Source: XYA12-FULL-58-9 sp001798605 (GTDB lineage: Bacteria; Myxococcota; XYA12-FULL-58-9). From it: a stretch of 17,163 bases of DNA. The notes beneath the pieces were generated by a model. It was given only the letters and a program-made list of their open reading frames with translations, made no database searches and had not been told where the DNA came from. Made by a program: the position numbers and the translations under genes. Position 1 is the stretch's first letter. Each line of letters begins with the position of its first letter. This document shows positions 7,068 to 14,896 of the stretch, one piece after another. The stretch spans positions 1 through 17,163 of the forward strand of contig DAINMX010000132.1 in assembly GCA_036736205.1 (NCBI GenBank). Direction: 5' to 3'.

Positions 7068-7628
7068 ATGTTATACGTTCCCATGACCCCACGCATCACC
7101 GTTTTCGCATTGTTCGCCGCGATGGGATGTTCGAGCAAAATTGCTGACCCACCTTCGACTTTGGCGACCCGACTCTTCCAACATGAAATCCTGGGAGTGA
7201 GCTTTGAAATTCCCGACAGTTGGCAGATCACCACCGAACCCACCGCAACCGGCACGGTACTTGTGTTCTCCTCTCTGCCTGGTTCGCCCTCACACTTTTC
7301 CACCACAACCCTTCAAGCACGCCCCGCGGATACAGGCGATGACCTCAACAATGCCAGCCTGGAGGGTGCCCTCGTTCGAGCCCACGCCGAGGTGGTCAAG
7401 TTGTCCACTTTTGCTTGGCACCAGAGAGATCCAATTCTTTTGGCTGGCAAGCCCGCCCTCCGCTATGGCCTCGAAGTGGAGCTTCACGAAAGCAGGCAAC
7501 TCAAACACGGGGTACTGTGTGTGGGCAATGGGTTGCTGTACAACCTCGCGTACTCAGCCACACCCGAGATCTTCGCTCTGGGCATTGCCGATTTCGAACA
7601 AATCCTGCACACGATCACCATTGATTGA
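7068..7628 (+). CDS. PsbP/Mog1/DcrB-like lipoprotein
   Basis: Predicted lipoprotein of about 186 residues. The signal runs to AAMGCSS, with Cys at residue 21 from the ATG at 7068. That start has AAGG ten bases upstream. The ATG at 7083 gives a shorter signal but no ribosome site, so the choice is open. The mature part follows the PsbP/DcrB-like pattern: an opening strand GVSFEIPDSWQ, then central strands, then an alanine- and tyrosine-rich segment (GNGLLYNLAYSA), and a final helix DFEQILHTITI. Proteins of this fold in Proteobacteria are envelope lipoproteins of mostly unknown role, so no substrate can be assigned. It lies 211 bp upstream of the GAF-GGDEF gene on the same strand. Confidence 0.7.
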   Translation: MLYVPMTPRITVFALFAAMGCSSKIADPPSTLATRLFQHEILGVSFEIPDSWQITTEPTATGTVLVFSSLPGSPSHFSTTTLQARPADTGDDLNNASLEGALVRAHAEVVKLSTFAWHQRDPILLAGKPALRYGLEVELHESRQLKHGVLCVGNGLLYNLAYSATPEIFALGIADFEQILHTITID

Positions 7629-7706
7629 CGTGTGTACCTCCCGTCCCTTCAAATATCCGGCCCGACGTCGCCCGCCTTTTCGAGCAACTCCTACCTGTTC
7701 AACGAT

Positions 7707-7751
7707 TTCGACCGTTTCGCTCAAATTCGACCTTTTCGCCCAAATCCGACC
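7707..7751. repeat. Short tandem repeat, period 19 bp
   Basis: TTCGACCGTTTCGCTCAAA (7707-7725) is followed by a copy with 17 of 19 matches (7726-7744) and a partial TCCGACC. It lies upstream of the GAF-GGDEF gene and could be tandem protein-binding sites or simple duplication. Confidence 0.6.
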
Positions 7752-7839
7752 CTCGGACCAATGACGATGTGCAACATCTGAACATCAAGCGTCATTTCCC
7801 GGAGGTTCCCGACTGGTTTTTGTGCTAAGGTCACCGGCC

Positions 7840-8838
7840 ATGTCGCAAGAATCTTTCGACGAACGGCTCATCTGGTTGTTGCAGATCAGCCGCACGATGC
7901 TGGCCACTCGAGACCTCGACCGCCTTCTGGAGTTGATCACAGATGCGTTTGTGGAGGCGAGCGAGGCGGATAGAGGTTTCCTACTCCTGAAAGACCGAGA
8001 TACCGGGCAGCTCCTGCAGCGCATAGGCAGGTCATCCTCGGGCTCTGTGATCACTGCGTCGGAGAGGAAGATCTCATCGGTTGCCAAGCGAGTGTTCACA
8101 GAGAAACGCCCCGTGTTCGCCACCGACACTTCCGCCCAAGATGATCTCGCCTCTCGGCGATCGGTGGCTGAGCTGAACCTCAAGATGATGGTTTGTGTTC
8201 CACTCGCAACTGATACCGAAACCATTGGCGTCATCTATGCCGACGGCAAGACCAGTCTCGACAAGGTGTTCACCAACACCAATCAGCGAACGTTGGAGAT
8301 GCTCGCAGACCACGCGGCCGCAGCCATCGAGAACGCGCGAATGTTCGAACGCGCCACCAACGACCCGCTGACCGGCCTGCCCAACAGCAGCTATTACATT
8401 GTCCAACTCGCCAAAGTGATGCGTGAGGCGTCGGCAAAAGAGGCCGCTGGCGTCTTGCTGTTAGACGTCGATGCCTTCAAGCGGGTGAACATTGCCGCTG
8501 GCGCAGAGGCGGGCGACCGCGCTCTCGTGGACATAGCCGCCGCGCTGCAGGACGTTGCACGAGCTGACGGTTTGGTTGCGCGGTATGGCTCAGACAAATT
8601 CGCAATCCTTCTACCCCCGGATTCCGACGCTATCGCAGTGCGGCTGCGCGACGTCGCAGAGCGTGCTCGCGCCTCCATCGCCACCAAGAGTTACCACGGC
8701 GTGCAGATGAGCGTGTCCATTGGTGGCATCTGCTACCCTGGTCCCGACGTCGAGAGCGCCCCGGATCTCATTGCCCTTGCTGACGATCAGCTCGCCATTG
8801 CGCGCGCTCGTGGCCCGGGTGAGGTTCAGATCGCCTGA
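7840..8838 (+). CDS. GAF domain protein with degenerate GGDEF domain
   Basis: A 332-residue predicted cytoplasmic signalling protein. The start is the ATG at 7840 with AAGG nine bases upstream. Residues about 15-170 form a GAF sensor domain (EASEADRGFLLL, VCVPLATDTETIGVIYAD, MLADHAAAAIENARMFE), which would bind a small ligand. A GGDEF fold follows: DPLTGLPN at 175-182, DVDAFKRVN at 209-217, and GSDKF at 250-254 where active diguanylate cyclases have GGDEF or GGEEF. The Gly-to-Ser and Glu-to-Lys changes, and loss of an RxxD inhibitory site (RADG), suggest no cyclase activity and a role as a c-di-GMP/GTP-binding or protein-interaction module. There are no membrane segments. Its TGA abuts the convergent DUF167 stop with no spacer. 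Confidence 0.88.
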   Translation: MSQESFDERLIWLLQISRTMLATRDLDRLLELITDAFVEASEADRGFLLLKDRDTGQLLQRIGRSSSGSVITASERKISSVAKRVFTEKRPVFATDTSAQDDLASRRSVAELNLKMMVCVPLATDTETIGVIYADGKTSLDKVFTNTNQRTLEMLADHAAAAIENARMFERATNDPLTGLPNSSYYIVQLAKVMREASAKEAAGVLLLDVDAFKRVNIAAGAEAGDRALVDIAAALQDVARADGLVARYGSDKFAILLPPDSDAIAVRLRDVAERARASIATKSYHGVQMSVSIGGICYPGPDVESAPDLIALADDQLAIARARGPGEVQIA

Positions 8839-9144
8839 CTACGGGCGATGAGGACTCAAACGCAGCAGCACTTTTTGAATCGTAACGGAAATCAGCCGCA
8901 CCGTTTTGCGGCGATTGGCGTGGCCGCCGACGATTTCTAGCTGTGCCCGCGGCACATCCAGAGTTTCCGCAAGAAACCGAATGAGAGCCTTGTTCGCCTG
9001 GCCATCGACAGGAGGCGCGGCCACCTGGACCTTCAGGCGACCATCGTGCACTCCCATGATCCGGGTACGGGAGGCCCGCGTTGACACCAGCACATCCGCG
9101 AGCAAAACGTCACCTTGCGGGTGTAACCAAGCAGGAATGTCCAC
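8839..9144 (-). CDS. yggU: DUF167 / YggU family protein
   Basis: A 101-residue small cytoplasmic protein of the DUF167 (YggU) family, whose function is not established. Family hallmarks are visible: STRASRTRIMGVHDGRLKV, then APPVDGQANKALIRFLAE at about residues 44-61, then GGHANRRKTVRL. A C-terminal extension (TIQKVLLRLSPHRP) goes slightly past the usual end. The start is a GTG at 9142-9144 with AGG eight bases upstream. It begins 7 bp after the DivIVA stop, so translation is probably coupled. It is the last gene of the Maf-YggS-DivIVA-DUF167 cluster and converges on the GAF-GGDEF gene with zero spacing. Confidence 0.9.
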   Translation of the reverse strand: MDIPAWLHPQGDVLLADVLVSTRASRTRIMGVHDGRLKVQVAAPPVDGQANKALIRFLAETLDVPRAQLEIVGGHANRRKTVRLISVTIQKVLLRLSPHRP

Positions 9145-9151
9145 GGCGTGC

Positions 9152-9700
9152 CTAACCTACGGCCTCAGCTTCATCGCTACAGATAGTCGGCGGGGATGGC
9201 GGGCGCACCTTCTCGAAAACCGTCACGGTCCCTTCCACTTCGTTCTCATGCTCTTTGGCATCGTAGGTCTCGAGAAGCTTGGTGTGCGTATTGAGGATAC
9301 CCCGTAGGTCCTCGATTGCTCGGACCCGCTGACGCCGCAGATCGTTGACCTCATCAGTGACTTTGATGACACGGCTGTGGGCATTGTGGAGTATCTTCTC
9401 GGCACGCACCTCCGCCTCAGTCACGATAATCTGCGCTTCCTTCTTCGCCTGATCACGGATCTCATCAATGGCGCGCTGGGCGGTTAACATCGCCTGCCGC
9501 AAAGTCTCCTCACGGTTTTTGTGTTCCTCGAGTTGCCGCTCGAGACGCCTCACGTCGTTACGAAGTTCCTTGTTGTCCCGACTCATCTCGCCCATTTGAG
9601 CAGCCATGAGGTCGAGGAACGCCTGCACTTCGCGGGAGTCAAAACCACGCAAAGCGCGTCGGAACTGCTGTTGCTGCACATCGATTGGAGTCAGTCTCAT
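9152..9700 (-). CDS. divIVA: DivIVA-family coiled-coil protein
   Basis: A 182-residue cytoplasmic protein of the DivIVA family, which binds curved membrane at poles and septa and recruits partners. The N-terminus carries the diagnostic lipid-binding segment: MRLTPIDVQQQQFRRALRGF, then DSREVQAFLDLMA. A long coiled coil follows from about residue 35 to 150 (RRLERQLEEHKNREETLRQAM, KKEAQIIVTEAEVRAEKIL), then a short acidic/proline tail. Ribosome site AGGAG lies eight bases before the ATG. DivIVA is best known from Gram-positives, but homologues occur in deltaproteobacterial lineages. It sits 22 bp after yggS and 7 bp before the DUF167 gene, matching the conserved ylm/divIVA neighbourhood. Confidence 0.92.
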   Translation of the reverse strand: MRLTPIDVQQQQFRRALRGFDSREVQAFLDLMAAQMGEMSRDNKELRNDVRRLERQLEEHKNREETLRQAMLTAQRAIDEIRDQAKKEAQIIVTEAEVRAEKILHNAHSRVIKVTDEVNDLRRQRVRAIEDLRGILNTHTKLLETYDAKEHENEVEGTVTVFEKVRPPSPPTICSDEAEAVG

Positions 9701-9722
9701 GCTCGTCTCTCCTGCTCTCTGG

Positions 9723-10397
9723 TCAATCCCTCACGCCAAAAATGGCAGTACCCACACGCACCATGGTCGCCCCACATTGGATCGCAACCGTGAAATCATC
9801 TGTCATGCCCATCGACAGCTCGGCCGCATCCTCACTGCCGGTCAACTTCCGCAATTGGGCAGACAGCTTCGCCATTTCCTCAAAATAGGGCCGCGGATCT
9901 TCACTGTATGGCGGCATGCCCATCAACCCCCGAAGTCGCAGCCCGGGCATCTTCGACACCGCGCGGGCAAGCAAGAGGGCGTTCTCAGAGGCTACACCCC
10001 CTTTCTGCTGTTCGTTACCAATGTTGACTTGCACCAAGACTTCCGTCGGCTCACTCGAGCGAACGCCAATACTCTTCGCAAGCCCTTCGCCATCGACGGT
10101 GTGGATGAGCGGTCTGTGAGGTATGAGCTTGTTGAGTTTGTTACGTTGCAACCGTCCAATGAAGTGCCAACGAACCTCTCGTCCGCTCCCACGCAGGGCG
10201 TCGGCAGTAGTGCACAAGCCCTGCACCGTGCTCTCGCCAAAATCGCGGGCACCCGCATCATATGCGGCGAAGATCCGTTCAATGGGTTGCCGTTTGCACA
10301 CTGCCACCAAAGTAACCTCGGAGTTGGTGCGGCCTGCGGTTGCTGCTGCGACGGCGATCTGTTCGCGCACCTGGGCGAGGTTGTCGGCAACACTCAT
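9723..10397 (-). CDS. yggS: YggS/PROSC family PLP-binding homeostasis protein
   Basis: A 224-residue alanine-racemase-like single-domain protein that binds pyridoxal 5'-phosphate and controls PLP and amino-acid homeostasis. It is not itself a known enzyme. The PLP lysine is Lys35 in LVAVCKRQP. Other family motifs are DFGESTVQ, WHFIGRLQRNK, HTVDGEGLAK, VQVNIGNEQQKGG, LRGLMGMPP and LSMGMTDDFTVAIQCGATMVRVGTAIFG near the C-terminus. The usual FGENYVQ reads FGESTVQ and the usual SK before the lysine reads CK, both mild departures. Its ATG overlaps the Maf stop as ATGA, showing translational coupling, and it precedes divIVA by 22 bp. Confidence 0.95.
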   Translation of the reverse strand: MSVADNLAQVREQIAVAAATAGRTNSEVTLVAVCKRQPIERIFAAYDAGARDFGESTVQGLCTTADALRGSGREVRWHFIGRLQRNKLNKLIPHRPLIHTVDGEGLAKSIGVRSSEPTEVLVQVNIGNEQQKGGVASENALLLARAVSKMPGLRLRGLMGMPPYSEDPRPYFEEMAKLSAQLRKLTGSEDAAELSMGMTDDFTVAIQCGATMVRVGTAIFGVRD

Positions 10398-10954
10398 GAC
10401 AAGCTCTCCGCGGCAGCAATCACCTCTGCGACCGGCAATCCCACCACGTTGGTATACGAGCCTTCAATACGATCGATGAACGCGCCTGCGGCCCCTTGGA
10501 TCGCGTAGGCACCAGCTTTGTCCCACGGCTCAGTCGATTGCACGTAGACATCGATTTCAAGTTGGGTCAGTTTCCGGAACCAGACGCGGGTGGTCACGGC
10601 ACCATCGCGGTGGACGCCATTTTTTGACAAACAAAAACCAGTCACCACTTGGTGCTCGCAATCGGATAGGGCTTGAAGCATCTTCACTGCATCCGCGGCG
10701 TCACGGGGTTTGCCCAATCGTTCATCCCCCAAAACAACGACGGTGTCAGCCGCCAACACCAGACCCTCCACAGCACCAATACACCCGAGCTTGCGACGGG
10801 CAATCTCGACGGTACCCCTCTGGGGCGTGCCCCCTGGCCAAGTCTCATCGGCGTTGGGCACCCGAATATCGAGATTAAAACGTGCGGTCTCTAGCAGGCA
10901 CCGCCGTCGTGGCGAACCTGAGGCTAGAATGATTGTTTCACGTGTCTGGCCCAT
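10394..10954 (-). CDS. maf: Maf family nucleotide pyrophosphatase
   Basis: A 186-residue cytoplasmic nucleoside-triphosphate pyrophosphatase that hydrolyses non-canonical or pyrimidine NTPs. The overall form, with AADTVVVLGDERLGKP, fits the YhdE-type group acting on dTTP/UTP. Motifs are ILASGSPRRRCLLE at the N-terminus, ADTVVVL, and the C-terminal YAIQGAAGAFIDRIEGSYTN followed by VVGLPV. I place the start at the ATG at 10952-10954, three residues before the conserved core. An in-frame TTG at 10991-10993 would add 13 hydrophobic residues and is unlikely. No strong ribosome site is visible. The stop overlaps the yggS start by four bases. Confidence 0.93.
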   Translation of the reverse strand: MGQTRETIILASGSPRRRCLLETARFNLDIRVPNADETWPGGTPQRGTVEIARRKLGCIGAVEGLVLAADTVVVLGDERLGKPRDAADAVKMLQALSDCEHQVVTGFCLSKNGVHRDGAVTTRVWFRKLTQLEIDVYVQSTEPWDKAGAYAIQGAAGAFIDRIEGSYTNVVGLPVAEVIAAAESLS

Positions 10955-11110
10955 TGCTAGCCCGATGATAAAGATCGACGAGCAACCCAGCAAATTTTAG
11001 GCACATTGGCCTACATTTCAATTGGGCCACGGCCGCCACAAGAATGGCAAGTCAATGACCACAAGAGCGCGACAAAGTCTATTGGGAACGAGATCGACGA
11101 GGAAAGAGGA
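10955..11110. other. Intergenic gap between the M23 peptidase and maf
   Basis: 156 bp with no recognisable gene, hairpin followed by T-run, or clear promoter. The maf cluster may have its own promoter here, since the gap is far larger than the spacing within the cluster. Confidence 0.3.
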
Positions 11111-12049
11111 TCAATCGAGGATGAATTTCTCGGGGTCTTGGGGAATACCGTTGAAACGGATTTCATAGTGCAGGTGGGTGCCCGTGGAGCGACCCGTGTT
11201 ACCCACAGCTGCAATCACTTGCCCACGCTTGACGGCCTGCCCCAAATCGACACGGTATGCGGAGAGATGGGCGTAATGGGTCTGAACACCATAGCCGTGA
11301 TCGAGGACAACACTCTGTCCATACCCGCCGCGGTTGCCCACAAATATCACCACTCCATCCGCAGGAGCCGTGACGTCAGCGGCATGATCCGCGGCTAGAT
11401 CGAGGCCTTTGTGCATGACCTTGTGGTTGGTGTAAGGATCCGTGCGAATACCAAAGGTGCTGGTCAACAGTTTCGATTTTGTCGGACGCACAGAGGGTGT
11501 GGTCGCCAGCAACGATTCTTGATCGGCGAAGTATTCATGCAACTCTCTGAGATTGCTGTGCTGCTTGAGTGATTCACTCTCGACCTCATCGAGTCGCGAG
11601 TCGATCAGCCGCATTGCCAACTTCGAATCGATCAACTCGCTGTCGTAGTCGATGCGTTCATCCGGTGCGAATAGAACCTCTGGTTGTTTCCGGGGATCAT
11701 CAGACAACGGACCCATCGCCAGATTACGCTCGGGGTCGTTGATCTGGGTGATCGTACGAACTTTCTCAGCGAACTTATCAATGCGTTGCAATGTTCCATC
11801 AATGCGGGCGATCTCTTCCTGCACGCGACGGACCTGGGCCTTGAGAAGAACGTTCTCATCTTTGAGAACGCGGTTCTCTGAGGCTTGGTCAACCATGAAG
11901 ACATAGTGGACAACCATGAAACCAGAAAGAGCGATCAACACCACCAAGCCGAGTCCGATTTTCATCAGGAGCTTGCGCGGGACAATCAATCGTCTCACCT
12001 GAGAGGACTTCTCGGGGACGATCAAAACTGTATATGTCTTATTTCCCAC
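11111..12049 (-). CDS. M23/LytM-family envelope peptidase, membrane anchored
   Basis: A 312-residue cell-wall endopeptidase or activator of amidases, acting in the periplasm. The first 30 residues are basic and cytoplasmic. One transmembrane helix lies at about 31-52 (LGLVVLIALSGFMVVHYVF), followed by a coiled coil (about 58-175) and a LytM domain from about 190. Zinc ligands are all present: His213 and Asp217 in HKGLD, and His292/His294 in THLHYE. The catalytic-site HYAH is at 258-261. An intact site argues for real peptidase activity on peptidoglycan cross-links. GTG start with AGGG six bases upstream. It lies between the PP2C gene (96 bp upstream) and maf (156 bp downstream), co-directional with both. 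Confidence 0.93.
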   Translation of the reverse strand: MGNKTYTVLIVPEKSSQVRRLIVPRKLLMKIGLGLVVLIALSGFMVVHYVFMVDQASENRVLKDENVLLKAQVRRVQEEIARIDGTLQRIDKFAEKVRTITQINDPERNLAMGPLSDDPRKQPEVLFAPDERIDYDSELIDSKLAMRLIDSRLDEVESESLKQHSNLRELHEYFADQESLLATTPSVRPTKSKLLTSTFGIRTDPYTNHKVMHKGLDLAADHAADVTAPADGVVIFVGNRGGYGQSVVLDHGYGVQTHYAHLSAYRVDLGQAVKRGQVIAAVGNTGRSTGTHLHYEIRFNGIPQDPEKFILD

Positions 12050-12137
12050 AGCAGACCCTAGTACCAGGAAGATCCCGCAGCGTCAAATCCTTGGTGCGCA
12101 GGAAGTGAGAAAAGTGGTGCTTCTTTCCAGGGGTTAC

Positions 12138-12157
12138 GCGCGGCCTCAGGCCAGCGC
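12138..12157 (-). other. GC-rich stem-loop spanning the PP2C stop codon
   Basis: GCGCGGCC (12138-12145) pairs with GGCC-A-GCGC (12149-12157), with a TCA loop and a single-base bulge. No T-run follows in the direction of transcription, so it is a weak terminator candidate or an RNA-stabilising hairpin. Confidence 0.3.
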
Positions 12158-12901
12158 GGCCACGCACACAACCGTGATGTTGTCGTCCCCACCCCGTTCG
12201 TTTGCAAGGTCGATCATGGCTTGAGGAACCTGCTCTAGCGGCAACGTGGCCAAAGCGATGCCAATCTCGGTGTCATCGACGAAGTTGGCTAATCCATCGG
12301 AACACATAAGAAATTTATCTCCAACATGAATTGGCAGAGCGAAGGTGTCGACGGCGACGTCTTTCTCAAAACCCACCGAGCGGGTGATGATGTTCTTGAG
12401 ACGGCTCTGCCGCGCTTGCTCCCTGGTGATGAGCCCTGCCTTGATCTGCTCATTGACCAAAGAATGGTCATCGGTGACCTGAATGATTCGTTCGCCTCGC
12501 TGCAAGTAGCACCGCGAATCGCCGACATGGGCGACAAACGCGCGACCTGAGCCAACAATCATCGAGGTGACTGTTGTCCCCATCCCCTGCAAGTCGGGAT
12601 CGTTCTGGGCGACGTCATATATCGCACCACACGCCGAGCGCACAGCGTCGGCCAGAAGCCTCGGTACAGGCGAGCTGTCCAGAGGCATAACACCGGCTCC
12701 ATCAACAACTGCCTGGCGCACCTTTTCCACCGATTCGCCAACGGTGCGGACGGCGAGCGCTGAAGCTGTTTGGCCGCCGAGATGCCCGCCCATGCCATCT
12801 GCAACAACGTACAATCCCAACTCTTCAACGATTAGATGAGCATCTTCGTTATGCTCACGCACGCGGCCAACGTCAGTGTGGGATGCGGACCGGATATGCA
12901 C
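12146..12901 (-). CDS. PP2C-family Ser/Thr protein phosphatase
   Basis: A 251-residue soluble, metal-dependent phosphatase of the Stp1/PrpC type that reverses Hanks-kinase phosphorylation. All core motifs are present: REHNEDAH with Asp20, VVADGMGGH with Asp35, GMGTTVTSMIV, AHVGDSRCYL, QVTDDHSLV, the flap-region helix before NIITRSVG, MCSDGL with Asp202, and GGDDNITVV with Asp239/240. Length is normal for the bacterial single-domain form. GTG start with GGGAGG four to five bases upstream. It lies 121 bp after recN, with its own candidate promoter in that gap. The kinase about 6 kb away is a possible partner, but no direct link is visible. Confidence 0.95.
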   Translation of the reverse strand: MHIRSASHTDVGRVREHNEDAHLIVEELGLYVVADGMGGHLGGQTASALAVRTVGESVEKVRQAVVDGAGVMPLDSSPVPRLLADAVRSACGAIYDVAQNDPDLQGMGTTVTSMIVGSGRAFVAHVGDSRCYLQRGERIIQVTDDHSLVNEQIKAGLITREQARQSRLKNIITRSVGFEKDVAVDTFALPIHVGDKFLMCSDGLANFVDDTEIGIALATLPLEQVPQAMIDLANERGGDDNITVVCVAALA

Positions 12902-12970
12902 ACAACCTCCCAGGGAAATCGCCGCGCACGCAGACGTGGCAAACGCAAGGGCAGAACTTCCAAGAACGAC

Positions 12971-12999
12971 ATAATCACTGCCAAGGGTTGGCCGGTCAA
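12971..12999 (-). promoter_or_regulatory. Candidate sigma70-type promoter for the PP2C gene
   Basis: On the minus strand TTGACC (12994-12999) is followed by a 17-bp spacer and GATTAT (12971-12976), about 70 bp before the GTG. The -35 is good and the -10 is only four of six. Confidence 0.35.
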
Positions 13000-13022
13000 G
13001 CCCCCGTCACCATATGACTATT

Positions 13023-14720
13023 TTATGTTAGGTGTTTGACACCAGCCCCCAAGACCGCGCTGCGCTGCAACATCTCACGGGCAGCACGGCGGGTGACGTT
13101 GGTGATGTTGGCACCATCAATCATGCGCGCAATCTCTTCAGCTCTATCCTCAGCTTCGAGTACCAAAATGGTGCTGATAGTCCGTCCGTTGTGTACCTCT
13201 TTGCGCACTGTAACATGGTGGGAGGCGCAAGCCGCAATGGGCGCAAGGTGCGTGATGGTTATCGCTTGATGCTCTGCGGCAACCGCCTGGATCTTTCGTC
13301 CAATGGTATCGGCGGTGCGCCCACCGAGCCCCGTATCTACCTCGTCAAACACATACAGCGAGACCAGATCCCGAGCAGTCAACACTCTCTTCACCGCCAA
13401 CATCATGCGAGACAATTCACCACCACTCGCAATGCGCGCTAGGGGCCGCGGCGGTTCACCTCGATTGGCGCTCCACAGAAACTCGACCTGGTCGTTCCCA
13501 TTCGGGCCCATCGCACACTCGACAGTCATCGCTACAGAGAACACCGCCCCCCCGAGTTCCATGTCGCTCAGCTCATCCTCCACTGCACGACTCAGCCGTT
13601 CTCCTGCTGCCTGGCGCCCAGCAGAAAGCGCCAATGCCGCCTCCTTAGCGCGAGCTTGCAGCTGTTCGACCTGAAGGTCGAGCTTGGCAATTCGAGCATC
13701 GGAGTCGTCAATAGCGGCCAGTTCCACAGCGAGCACCCCATGACGGTCAAACACGTCTGTGAGCGATTGGCCGTGCTTTCTAATCAACCGGCGCAACTCA
13801 CCCAGGCGGCCTTCCACCGTGTCGAGCCTCTCAGGATCCACTTCAACGCGAGTCAGATACCTCTGCAGAGTTCGCGCCCCCTCCTGAATCTCGCGCTGCG
13901 CCGATTCGAGGCCTTGGATCACCGGCTCGAGGTCTTTGTCGTACCGCACCAACGCTGTGATCTCCGCGACCGCCTTGCCTAGCTTGTCAAAAGCTGAGCC
14001 GTCCTCGCCGTAGAGCAGCGCCTCAGCAGAGGCCACACCGCTTTGCAGACGCTCTGCAAAGGACAGACGCGTGCGCTCCGCTTCGAGAACATCATCCTCC
14101 CCCTCTTTGGGATCGAGTCGTTCAATCTCGTCGACCTGAAAGCGAAGATAGTCAGCGCGCTTGAGCGCTTCATCCGCATTGTATTTGAGCGAGTTGCGCT
14201 CCTTTTGGGCTCGATGCAAGGCATCATATGCCTCGCGGAAATCGCCCTTGAGGCCGTCTACCTGGGCGAAGGAATCGAGAATCTCGATGTGGTTGTCAAC
14301 CACCATCAGACTCTGCTGCTCGTGTTGACCGCTTATGTCCACCAATCCCCTGACGATCTCGCCGAGGGTGGCGACAGTGGAGAGTCGACCGTTGATGACG
14401 ACTTTGCCCTTCCCCTTGGTCCCCACAACACGACGGACCAAGAGCACGTTGTTGTCGTCACCCACCAGGTCTCGCGTCTCCAGACGGGCGCGCACAATAG
14501 GTTGGTCAGAGATGTCGAACAACGCTTCAACCTCAGCCGATGGAGAACCCGAGCGGATGAGTTCGGTGCTGGCTCTCCCACCCAACACCAGCCCAAGTGC
14601 ATTGACCAAGATCGATTTGCCAGCCCCCGTTTCACCGGTGACCACGGTGAAGCCAGGTTGCAAGTCGAGCTCGACAGCATCAATGATGGCGAAATCGCGA
14701 ATCTTCAAATTCAGCAGCAT
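13023..14720 (-). CDS. recN: DNA repair protein RecN
   Basis: A 565-residue SMC-like ATPase that acts early in repair of DNA double-strand breaks, holding or bridging DNA ends for recombination. The N-terminal half-ATPase has LKIRDFAIID and Walker A GETGAGKS at 29-36, then SGQHEQQSL at about 130. A coiled-coil middle with the family's DEIERLDPKEGE region follows. The C-terminal half-ATPase has signature SGGELS at 432-437, Walker B YVFDEVDTGLGG with Asp459/Glu460, and ITHLAPIAA, where most RecN read ITHLPQVA. Length is normal. The ATG has AGGAG six bases upstream. The upstream 176-bp gap holds nested inverted repeats, and recN is commonly SOS-controlled, so a damage-responsive operator is plausible. 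Confidence 0.97.
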   Translation of the reverse strand: MLLNLKIRDFAIIDAVELDLQPGFTVVTGETGAGKSILVNALGLVLGGRASTELIRSGSPSAEVEALFDISDQPIVRARLETRDLVGDDNNVLLVRRVVGTKGKGKVVINGRLSTVATLGEIVRGLVDISGQHEQQSLMVVDNHIEILDSFAQVDGLKGDFREAYDALHRAQKERNSLKYNADEALKRADYLRFQVDEIERLDPKEGEDDVLEAERTRLSFAERLQSGVASAEALLYGEDGSAFDKLGKAVAEITALVRYDKDLEPVIQGLESAQREIQEGARTLQRYLTRVEVDPERLDTVEGRLGELRRLIRKHGQSLTDVFDRHGVLAVELAAIDDSDARIAKLDLQVEQLQARAKEAALALSAGRQAAGERLSRAVEDELSDMELGGAVFSVAMTVECAMGPNGNDQVEFLWSANRGEPPRPLARIASGGELSRMMLAVKRVLTARDLVSLYVFDEVDTGLGGRTADTIGRKIQAVAAEHQAITITHLAPIAACASHHVTVRKEVHNGRTISTILVLEAEDRAEEIARMIDGANITNVTRRAAREMLQRSAVLGAGVKHLT

Positions 14721-14789
14721 TTGCCGCTCCTTGGCGTTGCACTTTATCTCTCACGTCTGACACCTTCCGGCACTATTTTTCGTCAGCGA

Positions 14790-14840
14790 GAACCGTGCCA
14801 ACAATTGGAACGAGAATGTTCCACAACTGCGGCACGGTTC
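14790..14840. promoter_or_regulatory. Nested inverted repeats upstream of recN
   Basis: Outer arms GAACCGTGCC (14790-14799) and GGCACGGTTC (14831-14840) are perfect 10-bp complements. Inside them TGGAAC (14806-14811) and GTTCCA (14818-14823) are perfect arms around GAGAAT. The element lies about 70-120 bp before the recN start. It could be an operator, an RNA leader structure, or the terminator of the upstream gene. No T-run follows. Confidence 0.5.
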
Positions 14841-14859
14841 GTTTGCAACCCGGCTCGCC

Positions 14860-14878
14860 GTGTCGCAAATAGCGACAC
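14860..14878. promoter_or_regulatory. 7-5-7 inverted repeat after the PDZ lipoprotein gene
   Basis: GTGTCGC and GCGACAC are perfect complements around AAATA, 19-37 bp past the lipoprotein stop on the minus strand. Without a T-run it is a poor intrinsic terminator. It may instead be a regulator site in the recN upstream region. Confidence 0.4.
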
Positions 14879-14896
14879 CTGTTCGAGAATGGAACG

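Noticed and set aside
7811..7839. Promoter at TGTGCTAAGGT just before the GAF-GGDEF start
   Set aside because: It would leave almost no leader and no convincing -35. Part of the sequence serves better as the AAGG ribosome site.
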